From contig CM025855.1 of NCBI GenBank assembly GCA_003952965.2, positions 7,721,459 to 7,785,458 of the forward strand: a stretch of DNA of 64,000 nt. The letters are read 5' to 3'. Numbering within the stretch: the first letter of the stretch is position 1; the number at the start of each line of letters is the position of its first letter. Positions 47,078 through 58,478 of the stretch are shown piece by piece. The stretch comes from Morella rubra. Its lineage: Eukaryota; Streptophyta; Magnoliopsida; Fagales; Myricaceae. The notes below the pieces were generated by a model. The model did not search any database and was not told the DNA's origin. It saw nothing but the letters and a program-made list of their open reading frames with translations. The position numbers and the translations under genes were made by a program.

Positions 47078-47625
47078 ATATATACTTTAGGACGAAGGTA
47101 TTTTTTAGACTGGTGTAGGCTCCATGTTTAACATAAATCTGATAATTACCGGCCACAAGTTTTAGGATGGTCGGGAGAGTTTCAAACCTGAGACTTTGGA
47201 GAGAACAAATTCTCAAATCTTAGATTTATACCATCAGTTAATCTCTTCAGATTTTTATTCTCTTTATTATTTCACATAGGATAGAGACAATTCTTACCAA
47301 ATAAATAATAATAATAATAGTTTAAATGAAACTTTTCTTATTAGTTTAAATTTTTATTACAAGGATCGTAGTTTAATTATAGAATTGAGGATTTAAATCT
47401 TTCAAACTTAATTAATGGAATCAAAATTTACAAGTTTATAAATAATTTTCTTTTCTTGTGTTTGCTTTTGATGTTTCTAAAGAATCATTAATTATCTCCG
47501 GGCCGTCTTCTCATTCAAATTAATGTATTCCCTTTCTGATCAGGTTGTTGTAGATTTTCTGCGTGAACTTCATCCTCAGTTCCCCTTCTACTCTGTCATA
47601 ATCATGGAGGGCTTTGGTTCCCATG
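45989..47625. repeat. PIN upstream block C, copy 2
   Basis: Second copy of 43,634-45,275. After GGTTCCCATG the copies diverge: copy 1 enters block D, copy 2 enters unique sequence ATAGTGACACAAT. This copy carries a longer CT microsatellite (47,045-47,074). Confidence 0.92.
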
Positions 47626-50600
47626 ATAGTGACACAATATAAAAAAGAGTCAAAGTGAAGTACTATCAAAGAAACCCGGATGAGGGGAATCATCTGTAGA
47701 TTGGCAAAAGATTCAAAAGGCATAAAATCTCTAAGAGAGATCGTTCATGCATCTGCTTTTCCTTCTTAATTATAATAAATTCCCATTTGCTTAGAGATAG
47801 AAAAACATTCTTTTAGTTAACAGTAGTAGTGGAGGATCAATACCAAGTACCAGTCATATTCATATTGACGAGTAAGTAGTGGTTGCGTGTAGAAGAAAGA
47901 CCTTTTCCTCCCTTTTGATTACTCTCTGACGTCTCAGTACTAATTCTCATTTCAAATTCTGTTAATTTGCTTCCACTGGCCGAACATCATGGGATTATGA
48001 GCAAATTTATTATTAAGACAAGTATTGTTTTCATTGTTTATTTTTATTATTTTTTTGCTTAATTGATTTATCTTGATGGCTTGATGGCTCTATACTATGA
48101 TATATTATGCACGGAAATGCTATAAGGTCATCATTTTACCGAGTGTTCAGTTCTAAGTTATATCATGATAGTTATAAGTAGGCTTAATTGCTCCACAGGT
48201 TCCTATGATGTAACGAATTTGTTCGATGTGGCAAACAGAGGCCACGTAATATTAGAATAATGTTGACTGGGCAACATTATTCTAATGTATTCTCTTAGTT
48301 TTAATGTTGATCCATTAGTATAAGATAATGAGAATTTTGGGGCTTGTGATCCATCAATGAAGTAATACTAGGTCACCAACTACATTAAAATAATGTTGAT
48401 TCTTAATTTCTTTTGATCATGTTCTTGGAAGGTTAATATTGAGTAAAAATGTGAAGCAAATTAACAGTGATGTAGTTGGATTATAGACCAATCATATGAC
48501 CGTTAATTAATCATTGAATGGGCTAACTAGGAAGCAGCCAACCATTGAGCTAATTATTTGGAGGATCCATAAGAAAGGGAACAAGGGAAGGTTGAATTTC
48601 TTGAGTTAAACATCAGTCACATTCAAATCACGAGTAAGATTTCAAATCAAATAAAAGAAATATGCATGATTGAAAACACATTATCTAATCACACAAAAGT
48701 AGCAGTACTACCTTTTTAACTGAAGCTTACCCACCACCAAATTCCTCCTAACTTCAACAAAAAGAAAAATTATTTGGGACCGAACTTAGACTATGGACGA
48801 TCTCGCGCCCGAAATGTTTAGCAAGAAATTAAGGTGATCATCTCCTCCATTTTTCTCGGCAATGACTCATGCTATTCATTTTGAAAAAAAATAAAATTAC
48901 ATCGAATCAAGGATGGACGTGCACCAAATTGCCAATTTTTCTAAATTATAAAGTACATTAATCTATAATGCCGAGATAGAGGAAAAAAGAAGAAGAAGAT
49001 AAGACGTAGATCTGTAAGATGGTCGTTCAAACAGAGCTGGGATCCATTAATGCATAGCTTAATTTATATATGGGTCTATACAATGAGCTTTTATAAAGCA
49101 AACTATCTATCAAATTATAGCCATGACCAGGTTTCTATACATATGTCCATCGAGGGGGGTCCAACTGTACCTTCATTGCAAAAGCATAAAGGACCCAAAG
49201 GCTAACCAATTAAGCAATGCACATGGACATCCAAGCTCTTAAGAGGGTCATCTCCAACTACAAACGAGCGGATCGGATCTGCACCTAATCAAAACCCTAC
49301 CTCCTTTGTTGTCTCTCCAAAACCATATTCTTCCCCTGTTTTTTTCTCTTTGGGAACCACATATCCTTCTTTCGCTGTTGGTCCTTTCAACCATTAGCAA
49401 CCCACTTCTTGCATGCCCCATCTCCTACCTCGAAATGAAGAGACGAGAAGAAATAACATATACACGAAGAAGGAGATATTTTGATCTCAAACGTCTCAAA
49501 TCTAAAACAACCACACGTACGTGCAACATCTGTTTAATTTCGAAGGTCACAATATTGGTGAAAATTTCTGCTTAGCCAATCTCACAGACTCGAGTTTCTT
49601 GTAGATTTTGACAACTTTTACGTCTTTGAACTTCTTTCCTAGCGCTTGGCAACAAGACAAAAGAAGCTGAGCCCATTGGAAAGAGAAGAACTACGGCGAT
49701 GTTATGAAGGACCCCAATTGGTAGGACAGTCATTGACGGCAGTGCTGTCCATACATATAAGGATCAAATTACACATGGCTTAGGCCCCCTCAGAGTTGTT
49801 TGTCGTTTACATAGCTAGATTTTGCCAAGTGAAAGTTGACAATAGAGTTGAGAAGAAACTAGCTGTAGTATTATTAGATCAAAGGAAAAGGATGATTGGG
49901 ATGTGAGAACAAAAGGAAAAAAGTCGTAATACTATCGTCCAGGGTTGAGTGGTTCGAAGTGGCTCTCTTTATTGCAGTTGGTACGTACATTCTGAGGAGA
50001 GGTGAAGATAATGTGCTCGTCAAAAGAGGTGAGCCTGTCGACCCCATTGGGCCTGCCCCCACCACCCCCGTTCTCCCATGCTCATCACGCCGCTGGGAGC
50101 CCCAAAACCCCATAATAATTCCCTTTCCCAATGCCAAGACTCACGATTCGGCGTCGTAAAGCTTAGAAGTGAGATTCATATACAATAGAAAACTGTGTTG
50201 AATTTAGCATGTCTCCCACTAACAAATAGATCTTTTTATTAACAAGTTAAGGATGTGGGTCTTTTTTCCTCTTTTGGTAAACACTAGTTAACTCGCAATC
50301 TCAGTTTTTAGGTACTTAATGAAAGCTACCAAGACAGGTCAATTTAGCAATAATTAAGGACCCAACTTTTCCACACTTTTTTTCCGCTGCATGTCTCTCT
50401 TTTACTTATGCCTCCTGGCAGGGATGATACGTGCCGAATTGAACTCCACTTTCTGCATCTTAGGACTAATTAGATATTAGAAACAAGAAAAAAAGGAAAA
50501 AGAACTTCACTTTTATTAGCACTGAAGGGTGTGCAAAACCTTAATCGACCAACGAGGATGGTCGTTCTGGACAAAGCATCCTATGAGAAAAGAAAGTGCA

Positions 50601-52239
50601 AACTTTAGATTAGGTGATAATTCAATGACTGGGGAGGAAAAGGAGGAAAAAAAATTAGGCTGCTCATGATTTGGTGATTATCGCGTGGGAGATGCCTCAT
50701 ACTTTCTCGGTGGAAGCTTATTTGGATTTAGTATATATAATTTTATTTATAATTCCTTGAACTCTAAAATTAACCAGATGAAAGATCCAACTATATGACC
50801 TTAATTAACTCCAGCTCATACTCCAATCAAGCAATACCAATGTTCTGGTTCTCAGATTTTTCTCCTGATTTTTGGGGGGTAAGCTGTCCCGTAAAGTGCC
50901 TTTTCCCCTTCTTGTGCCTATACTTCATTAGGTGAAATGTCAACATTGATCAGCCCAATGTTTTTTATTTCCTAAAAATTCCTGATTTCCTCAGGTTTTT
51001 TCAATACTCCCAACGACCAAAGACATTGTATATTAATCTGGTTATCGTCACTGTTCTTGGTCTGACTATAAATCTACACAGACGTCTGAAATCAAGCAGG
51101 CCAGTTTTAGGCACCGCATGGCGTGAAGCGAGATGCCGGCCAGTTTCACATGCATTGGTAAGGGGACAGTTAAACCACCATTGTCCGATGCGCTCGTGAA
51201 TATAAGGTGGACTCAAATCTCGGGCCTTGACCTTACGAAGATTAGGGCGGTTTTATTATAACAAGACAACATTATGAAGATCGATCAAATGGATTTTAGA
51301 GATAATCAATGTTGTTGGTCTCATCAAAGTTTTATAGGAATTAGGTTTCGTGCATGTGGGGGTACTCATGTCTTACCATATTATATGGGTCATAACTTAT
51401 GCTTCCAATGCCAGCCACGTGAAAGAACATTCTTTTGATCAGCCTGTGTCAGCTGTCAACTCCTCTAGTTTCCTCTCCTTATCCTTCTACCGAAGCATGC
51501 TGCATGCACTTTCTGGTATTTTAATCGCTTTGATTTCCCCAACATTTCCCTATCAAGAGCAATTTCGAAGATATAGCTGAGAACAGTCTATCTCGTGTAT
51601 TGGGTATACCAATAACATCGACGTGAACAAGAAGGAGAAAAGATGCATGCAGGTGAATTTCTGTTTCGACACATTTGTGTCCAATTTCTAAACCTTTTTC
51701 TATGAGAGGAGCAGTTTCTAAGAACAGCAAAGCACAGTCTATAACAATATCATGAACAAAATGGTGAAAAAAAATGGAAAGAGAAAAATGACAAGAGCAA
51801 TGTATTTAATGATGTTTTGAGACATGTTGTGTTTATGCTTCGACAGGCATTTGGGGTCAGAAATGACTCTTTGTGACAAAGTTTCTGACAATCTGTCATC
51901 AAAGTTTGCCCGCTCGCAACCATCCATTACGAATAAAGCTGCAGGTGATATAAAGGCCCATAGACACAATATAGTTCAGTGCTTTGGCGAATTTATTCTA
52001 TATGTCCGGTTGAGAGGGGAGTTTGAATTAAGTGCCCAACAAAGTGCGTCGAAAGAACTGACATGACTACTGTCTACTAAAATCATTTGTCTCCATTATG
52101 ATTTGCTTAATTACCATTTAAAGGGCCGGACTAACATGGAGCTTATATTATAATAATGCTATCATATATGTTTGAACAAAATAACAACGCAGGGAATTCA
52201 GCTGGAATTTTCTCTCGCTCCATATCTATATAAGGTTTC
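47626..52239. other. Long intergenic region, no gene recognised
   Basis: No exon, RNA gene or complete transposon recognised. Open frames of up to 89 codons near 49.3, 50.0 and 51.5-52.0 kb have no recognisable family and lie in non-coding-like sequence. A perfect 15-bp hairpin lies at 48,251-48,286. Confidence 0.4.
48251..48286. repeat. Perfect 15-bp inverted repeat with 6-base loop
   Basis: ATTAGAATAATGTTG, loop ACTGGG, then CAACATTATTCTAAT. It is AT-rich and isolated. It is possibly the core of a decayed fold-back element. Confidence 0.6.
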
Positions 52240-52670
52240 TGATGGAACCATTTTTAACCGGCCTATCACAAAGATCTACTGGGCCAAAAGTTCGAGGGAG
52301 TTAGATTTAAAGTTCAGCACACGGGAAGGGTTGAAAGTTCCAAAATCTCCTTCCTTCCTCTTGTAAGCAAAATAACACGCTAAAACTCAGAGTCCTCTCC
52401 GTAGGGGGATTTCTCCGACGCTATTATCAATCACCATTTTCTAATATCTTTTCTTTTCTGGTTTTTGTTATCAGTGAGAAAGTTTGAGAGAGAACTGTGC
52501 GTACCTTTTCCTTCCTTCTCTTTCTTTACTTATACCCTCTTTTTTTGGTCTGGGCCGGGGGCTTTGCTGGGCTTTGGCCTTATTATTCCCATGGGCCGTA
52601 TCATCCTCTCGATTGTTTTTTTTCCTATCCACCATTTATCAAAGGTCAGCGTTGTCAGAATTGGTCCCCT
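52240..52670 (+). repeat. Dispersed module upstream of the first F-box pseudogene
   Basis: Matches the minus strand at 22,830-23,350. A shorter part (a CTTTTCTT-rich tract, then GGGCTTTGCTGGGCTTT / AGGGCTTTATTGGGCTTT) recurs near 55,480-55,545, upstream of the third F-box remnant. It therefore probably belongs to the ancestral F-box promoter unit. Confidence 0.6.
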
Positions 52671-53193
52671 TCAGGACGGTTTAGGCCAACTGCCTTTTTC
52701 CCTTTCTTTTCTACCTTTTCGTCAGTCAGTCAGTAAACATAGAATGATCATAATTTCTTACGTCAGCTTCTTTACCCAATAAAGTATGGATGTCAGTTCC
52801 TTTTACGGACCTCCAATCTTTGCGGTACATATACTATACCGAATGGGCTAACCATGGCTCTATTATTTTGGGCCTCAGGTTATGGGCTTTTGTAATAAGG
52901 GAAAATTCCTTCGCCACCAATAGCCCTCTATTCTGCTAGGTCATTAACTAGGCTAGGAGAATATTATGATGTCAGCTATAATCGTAGTTAGCTTCCGTAG
53001 CACACTAATCATCATTTCAACATCTTTTCCTTGTAATCTATCCATTGGGTCCTCCACCATGCCCTTGTTTAATAATACCTGGGCTCTCATTCTTTAGAGT
53101 CACCCAGCCTCTCTAGTTTGTTGTTCATCTCTCCATCAATCTAACCCTTTGTCTTGCTCGAGAATTAGATAGAAAAGAAAGAGGACTCCTCTG

Positions 53194-53877
53194 GTGCTTC
53201 CTTCTCTTTCGAACCTTCTGCCTGAACTATTAATAGACATTTTCTCCCAAGTAGTACAAGATAATGGCGTGGAGGAATATTTCAAATTAGTGAGGGTGAG
53301 CTCGAAATGTAGAGAGATAGTTAAATCACCTCAAGTGCTTCAAACTATCAAATTCGAGGAGTTTCCCCTTCGAGAAGATCGTAGCCTCCTAGTGCTGCAC
53401 TTCATTTTAACCCTGCAAAGGTATGAGAACCCTGATGTTCTTTACCTAGAAGGGATGAAGTTAGCATTTGGGCTCGAAACTAACTATCCAGTAGGAGAGA
53501 GGATGGTCATACAGGCCAGTCAGCTCCAGTGTCCCCATGCCATGTACACTGAGTGCATGTTAAACATGCTTAAGGATGAGGTAGATTGTGAGGTTTGAGA
53601 GAATCTGGATGCTCTTAAACAACGGTTGGGCTCCCATAACATGTAGTGGGAGCGTACGGGTGCCATTGAAGTATTTTGTGAAGCCTGGGGTGACTCTACC
53701 CCTATTGAGGGAAGCAAGCCCCTAATCTGCGTAAAGGGTTGCATGTCTCCTCCTCCTATGTTCCCAGTTGTATGGTTCCTTATCCCCGCTTTTCGCCTTG
53801 ACATTTTTTATGCTGCCCTCTGTCAAGCCAGCCGAGAGCTTCAATTCTTCCTGTCTCGTGTAAATATTGGGTTTTAG
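53194..53877 (+). pseudogene. F-box protein pseudogene 1 (At1g67623-like)
   Basis: A single frame of 228 codons starts at GTG where the F-box begins (LPSLSNLLPELLIDIFSQV) and no upstream ATG exists in frame, because a TAG lies eight codons earlier. It is interrupted by TGA after DEVDCEV and TAG after SHNM, yet reads on sensibly to a final TAG. The F-box is at codons 2-45 and is followed by the NPDVLYLEGMKLAFG-type segment typical of At1g67623-like F-box proteins. Such proteins would be substrate adaptors in SCF ubiquitin ligases. The lost start plus two nonsense codons mark it as dead, though a truncated F-box product cannot be excluded. Confidence 0.75.
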
Positions 53878-54461
53878 ATACTCAGGAAGATGTAAAATAT
53901 TTGTTTAGATTTTCTTTTTCTTCTTTTCCCTTTTCTGCCTTCCACGTGCAGAATTTTGTAAAGAAAAGGGGGTTGATTAGTACTGAATAGGTTAACCCTT
54001 GACTTTCCAGTTCCTTTAGGTAATCCTCCTTGGGATCGTTATGGTGGGACCTTTTGGATATGATATGTAAAAGGGATTTTTTGTGTACATATTTTTGTAC
54101 TTCTGCTATGGGATGTTGCTACTATTCTTTTTTCTTCATGTATGTTGTTCCTTAGCTTCTGAAGTACACGTAATGTCTGGTACTTTTTGTGTTGATATGA
54201 CGCTTAAATTCTGGCTTATAAATGAGCGCTCCAAAAAGTCCGATCCTTTGCAAAGTCATCAATGACACTACTTTATAAATCTAATTCCCTCTAAATAATC
54301 TTATCTTGAAGTTCTTCAAGGTTTCCAAACGTCATGAACAAGCATATAAATTGGCTTGTCGTTCTTTTTAAAGCTCACTTTGATCCTTAGTCTCTCCTTC
54401 TTCCTTATCCTCAAACTCTATCCAAACCTTTGCATCCTCCTCTATTTCTCTCTCCGTTCCC

Positions 54462-55243
54462 ATGGACCCTGTAGATCTTCCCTGCTTATTACTCATCTTG
54501 CCTCTTGAATTGATCTTTATCATCCTTACTTCGTTCTTGGAATCCCACCTTGCTGTCTTGCTGGCACTGGCTCAAACTTGTAGCCAATGCAAGGTTCGGG
54601 ATTATAATCCCTCGTTGTTGAGTAGGATACGTATTAAGATGCTTCCTCCTCATTATTAGAGGGATGAAGCCTTTACGAGGGGCCTTTATTGCTTCCTTAG
54701 AAGTGGGAATCCTGAGATTAGGTTTTTGAGAGGTTTTGAGGGGTTGTTGACTTTCCTTTCAGACAGCCGCCAATGGGCCGCTTTTAGCCGAGAGATCATT
54801 ACAGCAAGCGATAGAGGTAGTTTCAAAGGGGCCTATGTTGCTTGTATTGTTTAGGTGCTTGAAGGAGGTGACATTTGTCCCAATCTGCACATCCTTTATA
54901 GTTATAGGGTCACCTTTTCCCTTCTGACTTTCGAATGATGAGATCAGAAGTTTTAGAGATTTTTTAAACTTATTATAACAGATGGGCTCCTAACTTTTTT
55001 GATTATGCTTATATTCTACCAAAATCCTGTACAAGGCTAGAGGGATGTTATAACCCTAACCCTAGGGGAGATTGGCATGACACCTAGGATGATCCCCTAA
55101 TGTGGCCTCGTTTCACTTTTAGGGAAGACTGGTTTGATTCTAACGGTAGCTTTGAGACTTTCTTAGATGAGGATGGTGATGGAATAATAGAGTATCAGGG
55201 TGACTCGCCTCAAATTTGGGACCTACTCTGCCCTATTTGCTAG
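54462..55243 (+). pseudogene. F-box protein pseudogene 2 (At1g67623-like)
   Basis: Begins with an ATG: MDPVDLPCLLLILPLELIFI, an F-box-like start. It then runs through a TAG (54,657) into RDEAFTRGLYCFLRSGNPEI and a REIITASDRGSFKGAYVACI segment, another TAG (54,852), then more stops. A C-terminal block (DWFDSNGSFETFLDEDGDG... ending 55,243) is still readable. Order and motifs parallel pseudogene 1 (GNPE versus ENPDVLYLEG), so it is a tandem relative. Confidence 0.65.
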
Positions 55244-56020
55244 GGGTTTTATGAATTGTATCACTTGTTTCATCTTCACAGTCAACACTTGATGTAATGT
55301 AATGTTTGTCTTATGTAAATTGCTTATGCTAATGTAAGTTTCTGGTGTATTCTCTCATATGATGATTTTTCTTCTTTTCCTGTCGTTGTCTATTTACCAG
55401 CCAAAATTAATACCTAGAATATATATATATATTGATATCAGCCTGCGAGGCCCTGATATATCATCGTTTATACTTTCACTTTTTCTTTTTCTTTTCTCTC
55501 TTTCTCTTTTCCTTATAGCCAGGGCTTTATTGGGCTTTTCTTTGGATTCAACCCATGTTTTGAAAGGGATGCCCTAACGGGCCTAAGCAAGTTAGCCTAA
55601 TGGACCTCCATTCCTTTTATCTAGATCTTAATTTGATTTTCCAAATTTGCGGGTAATTTTCTTCAATCGAAGTGACGCCGTTTTGGTCAACTTTTACTGA
55701 CCAACGTGTTCTAGTTAATTTTTATTGACCGATGTGTCAGTTATCCCTAACCTTTCGCCTCCCGACCTTTCGAGTTCCAGCGATTCACCTATCCCCAGTC
55801 CTATCCATGCCACTGTTGGAAACAACGTGAGGGGATTTCTCGAGACTCATCATACCCTGCTGGCATTTCAGAGCATTTAATGCTTCCTTTTCATGCTTAT
55901 CACGCAATCTTTCTTTTTCAACATTCGGATTTCTAGGTTTTCCTACATAAAACTCGTGAGCTTTCTTTCTTTCATTTTAAGTTTTCCATTTTTACCTCTC
56001 TCCTTATCCTTTATTTTGCC

Positions 56021-56250
56021 ATGGAGTTACCAGAGAATGACCCTCCGGTTTCTAACTAGGCCAACACACTTTTTCCTATACAAGATTTTCACGACTCCCT
56101 TCTATCTAGGGATTTTTGTTATGTGGTTCGTGAGGGTGGGGTCAATGCTTTCTTCACTCTTTTGAGCACAAGTCATCACTGGAGGGAGGTGGCTTACAAC
56201 CCCCTGATTCTTAGGAAAATTCCAATAACATGTGATACCCCTAACCTTTT
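56021..56250 (+). pseudogene. F-box protein pseudogene 3 (truncated)
   Basis: Starts ATG GAG TTA CCA, has a TAG after 12 codons, then reads DFHDSLLSRDFCYVVREGGV and LSTSHHWREVAYNPLILRKI. This aligns with the F-box of pseudogene 1 (VVQDNGVEEYF, VSSKCREIVKSPQVLQTIKF). The similarity ends near 56,225, where AT-rich non-coding sequence begins. Confidence 0.6.
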
Positions 56251-56469
56251 GAGCTACTTTATAATTTTTAGAATAATTTGGTTAATTTTTAGTATATGGC
56301 CGAATTTCCCTTCCTTTATTTAAATATTTATTTTTGACCTTGATTTTAATAAATTCTCTTTCTTATATTAATGTGATTTTATTTGTCTAATTTGCTTTTA
56401 TTATTTAAAGTATTTCATTTTATTGGGGCGTAATTATTTTAAAATGCGTATTTAATTATAACAAAAAAA

Positions 56470-56880
56470 AAGGAGTAAATACACTTTTCACCCTTAAACT
56501 ACCATGACTTTTGCACTTTGCTCTCTAAACTATCACTTTTTGCTAAATTTCACCATTTAACTACTAATCTTAGATACTTTGCACCTTTTGTTAAATTTTT
56601 AGACACTTTGCACTTTCCAACTACCAATGTTATACACTTTGCACCCTCCGTTCGATAATAATACTCCCGAAAATTTAATGAATTGTTGACAATACCTTTA
56701 ATATATACAAAGTGAGTCGAGGGTATTATTGTCATTTTAGTATAAAAATTTGACAAAGGGTGCAAAGTGTCTAAGATTGGTAGTTAGAGGATGAAATGTA
56801 ACAAAAGTGGTATTTTAGAGTGCAAAGTGCAAAACCTATGATAGTTTTTGGGTGAAAAATATATTTACTCTAAAAAAAGA
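56470..56880. mobile_element. Fold-back MITE, family A copy 2
   Basis: The left arm (GAGTAAATACACTTTTCACCC, then ACTTTTGCACTTTGC) mirrors the right arm (GCAAAGTGCAAAACC, then GGGTGAAAAATATATTTACTC). Internal TTTGCACCCTCCGTT mirrors AAGGGTGCAAAG. It belongs to the same family as 3,994-4,362. Confidence 0.65.
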
Positions 56881-58478
56881 AGAAGAAAAAAGATAAAGAA
56901 AAGAGACTTAACGTTGGGAGAGGGGACGTGTCCCACTCTCCCAGCAAGGCGATACACTTGCGTGAATTTCCTTCGCACAAGTGGGAAGCCTTTTTATAAA
57001 ACAAATTTTTTTTTGAAAAAAAGAAAAGGCATTCATTCGAAGAAGGGGCAGGGGCGTGATATATATGTAAATCCTAGGATTAAGGCAACCCAAGAGGGGG
57101 TGAATTGGTTTCAAAACTTTTTTGAAACTCACCATTTAGAAAGCGCTTGCTAGCTACAAGTTTCACAAAGATAAGTGATTGCAATAAAAGATTAAACACA
57201 AGAATATATATTGCAACTCAAATAGAGAAATAAAACTTAGAACAAGAAACTAGTAGCACAATATAAGGAGATAAGGGAAGAGAAGCAAACACAAAATTTT
57301 TAGGTGGTTTGGCAAACCCGCCTACATCCACCCTCAAGCTCCTTTACCGAGCCTTGATGTTTTTCCACTATGCTCCTTCAACCAAAGGAGAGCTTTCCTT
57401 ACACTTGAACTTGAGAAACATCTATTCAAGCCTCGAGAACGAGTTTGAGAACAAACCTCTCCAAGCTCTTTCTTTTGATGAACAACCCTCACCAAAAGGA
57501 AACAAGAGAATCACTCTCTTAAAAGTGTATAGGGATGAACAAAAATGCCCACTAAAACTCCCTTGATGGAGTAGATGTTACAATGAAAAATTTCTATCTC
57601 TTAGACTTCACACAATAACAAGGATATTAAAGTGTTGATTATGTGTGAATGATGTTTGAACAAGGATTGAAAGGTTTTAGATCACTCTTAGCCTTAGCAA
57701 AATGATTTTGGTCATTCAGCAACTTTTAAAAGGCGTAGGAATGCTTTATATAGGTCTCATAAGAAAAATAGTCATTGAGAGTCGAGCTGTAAAAAAACTC
57801 ATGACGAACCGGTTGACCGCTACATGAGCCGGTGGACCGCTGCAGGTTTACGTTATCCAACGGTCATAATGTCAGAGGTCAGAACGGCTCTTTTTCTTCA
57901 CTTTTAAACGTAACTGGTCGACTGCTTTACCAGCCGGTCGACTTCCTCAACTTAAGCACATGATCCAATTGTTTTAAAAATATGATTTTGACCAACTTAA
58001 AATACCCAATTTTAAAGACTAAATTCTCATATGTAAAAGGTTTGAGAGTTTAATTGGGATATTATTAGGGGTGAATAGCGGACTAGTCGGAAGCAGAATT
58101 TAACATTTCGACATCCGGTCCGTTAATTAGCGGATGGCCAAAATCGACTCCGCTTCCGCTTCCGACTCTTAGCGGACTTAGCGGAAGCGGAAGCGGATAG
58201 CGGAATTCCAACAACTTTTTGGGCCATATTTTTCGGCCCATTTAAGCTTTTTTCCAATAAATGAAAATTTTACTCATTCATCACAATTCACAAATAAAAT
58301 CCTAAAACATGTAATTCACAAACAAATGTAAAAATAAAAATATAAAAACATGCAATTCACATAATCTCATATTAAATAAATCTGAAATCAAACTTGAAAC
58401 TAACTTGAAATAACAAAATATTACAATACAAACTTAGAAGTATCAACTCAAGTAAGAAATTAATAACATAATCAAACA

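Noticed and set aside
49874-50159. Overlapping 87-codon frames on both strands
   Set aside because: Neither has a signal peptide or a known peptide-hormone motif. The Pro-rich + frame does not fit the CLE, CEP or IDA consensus.
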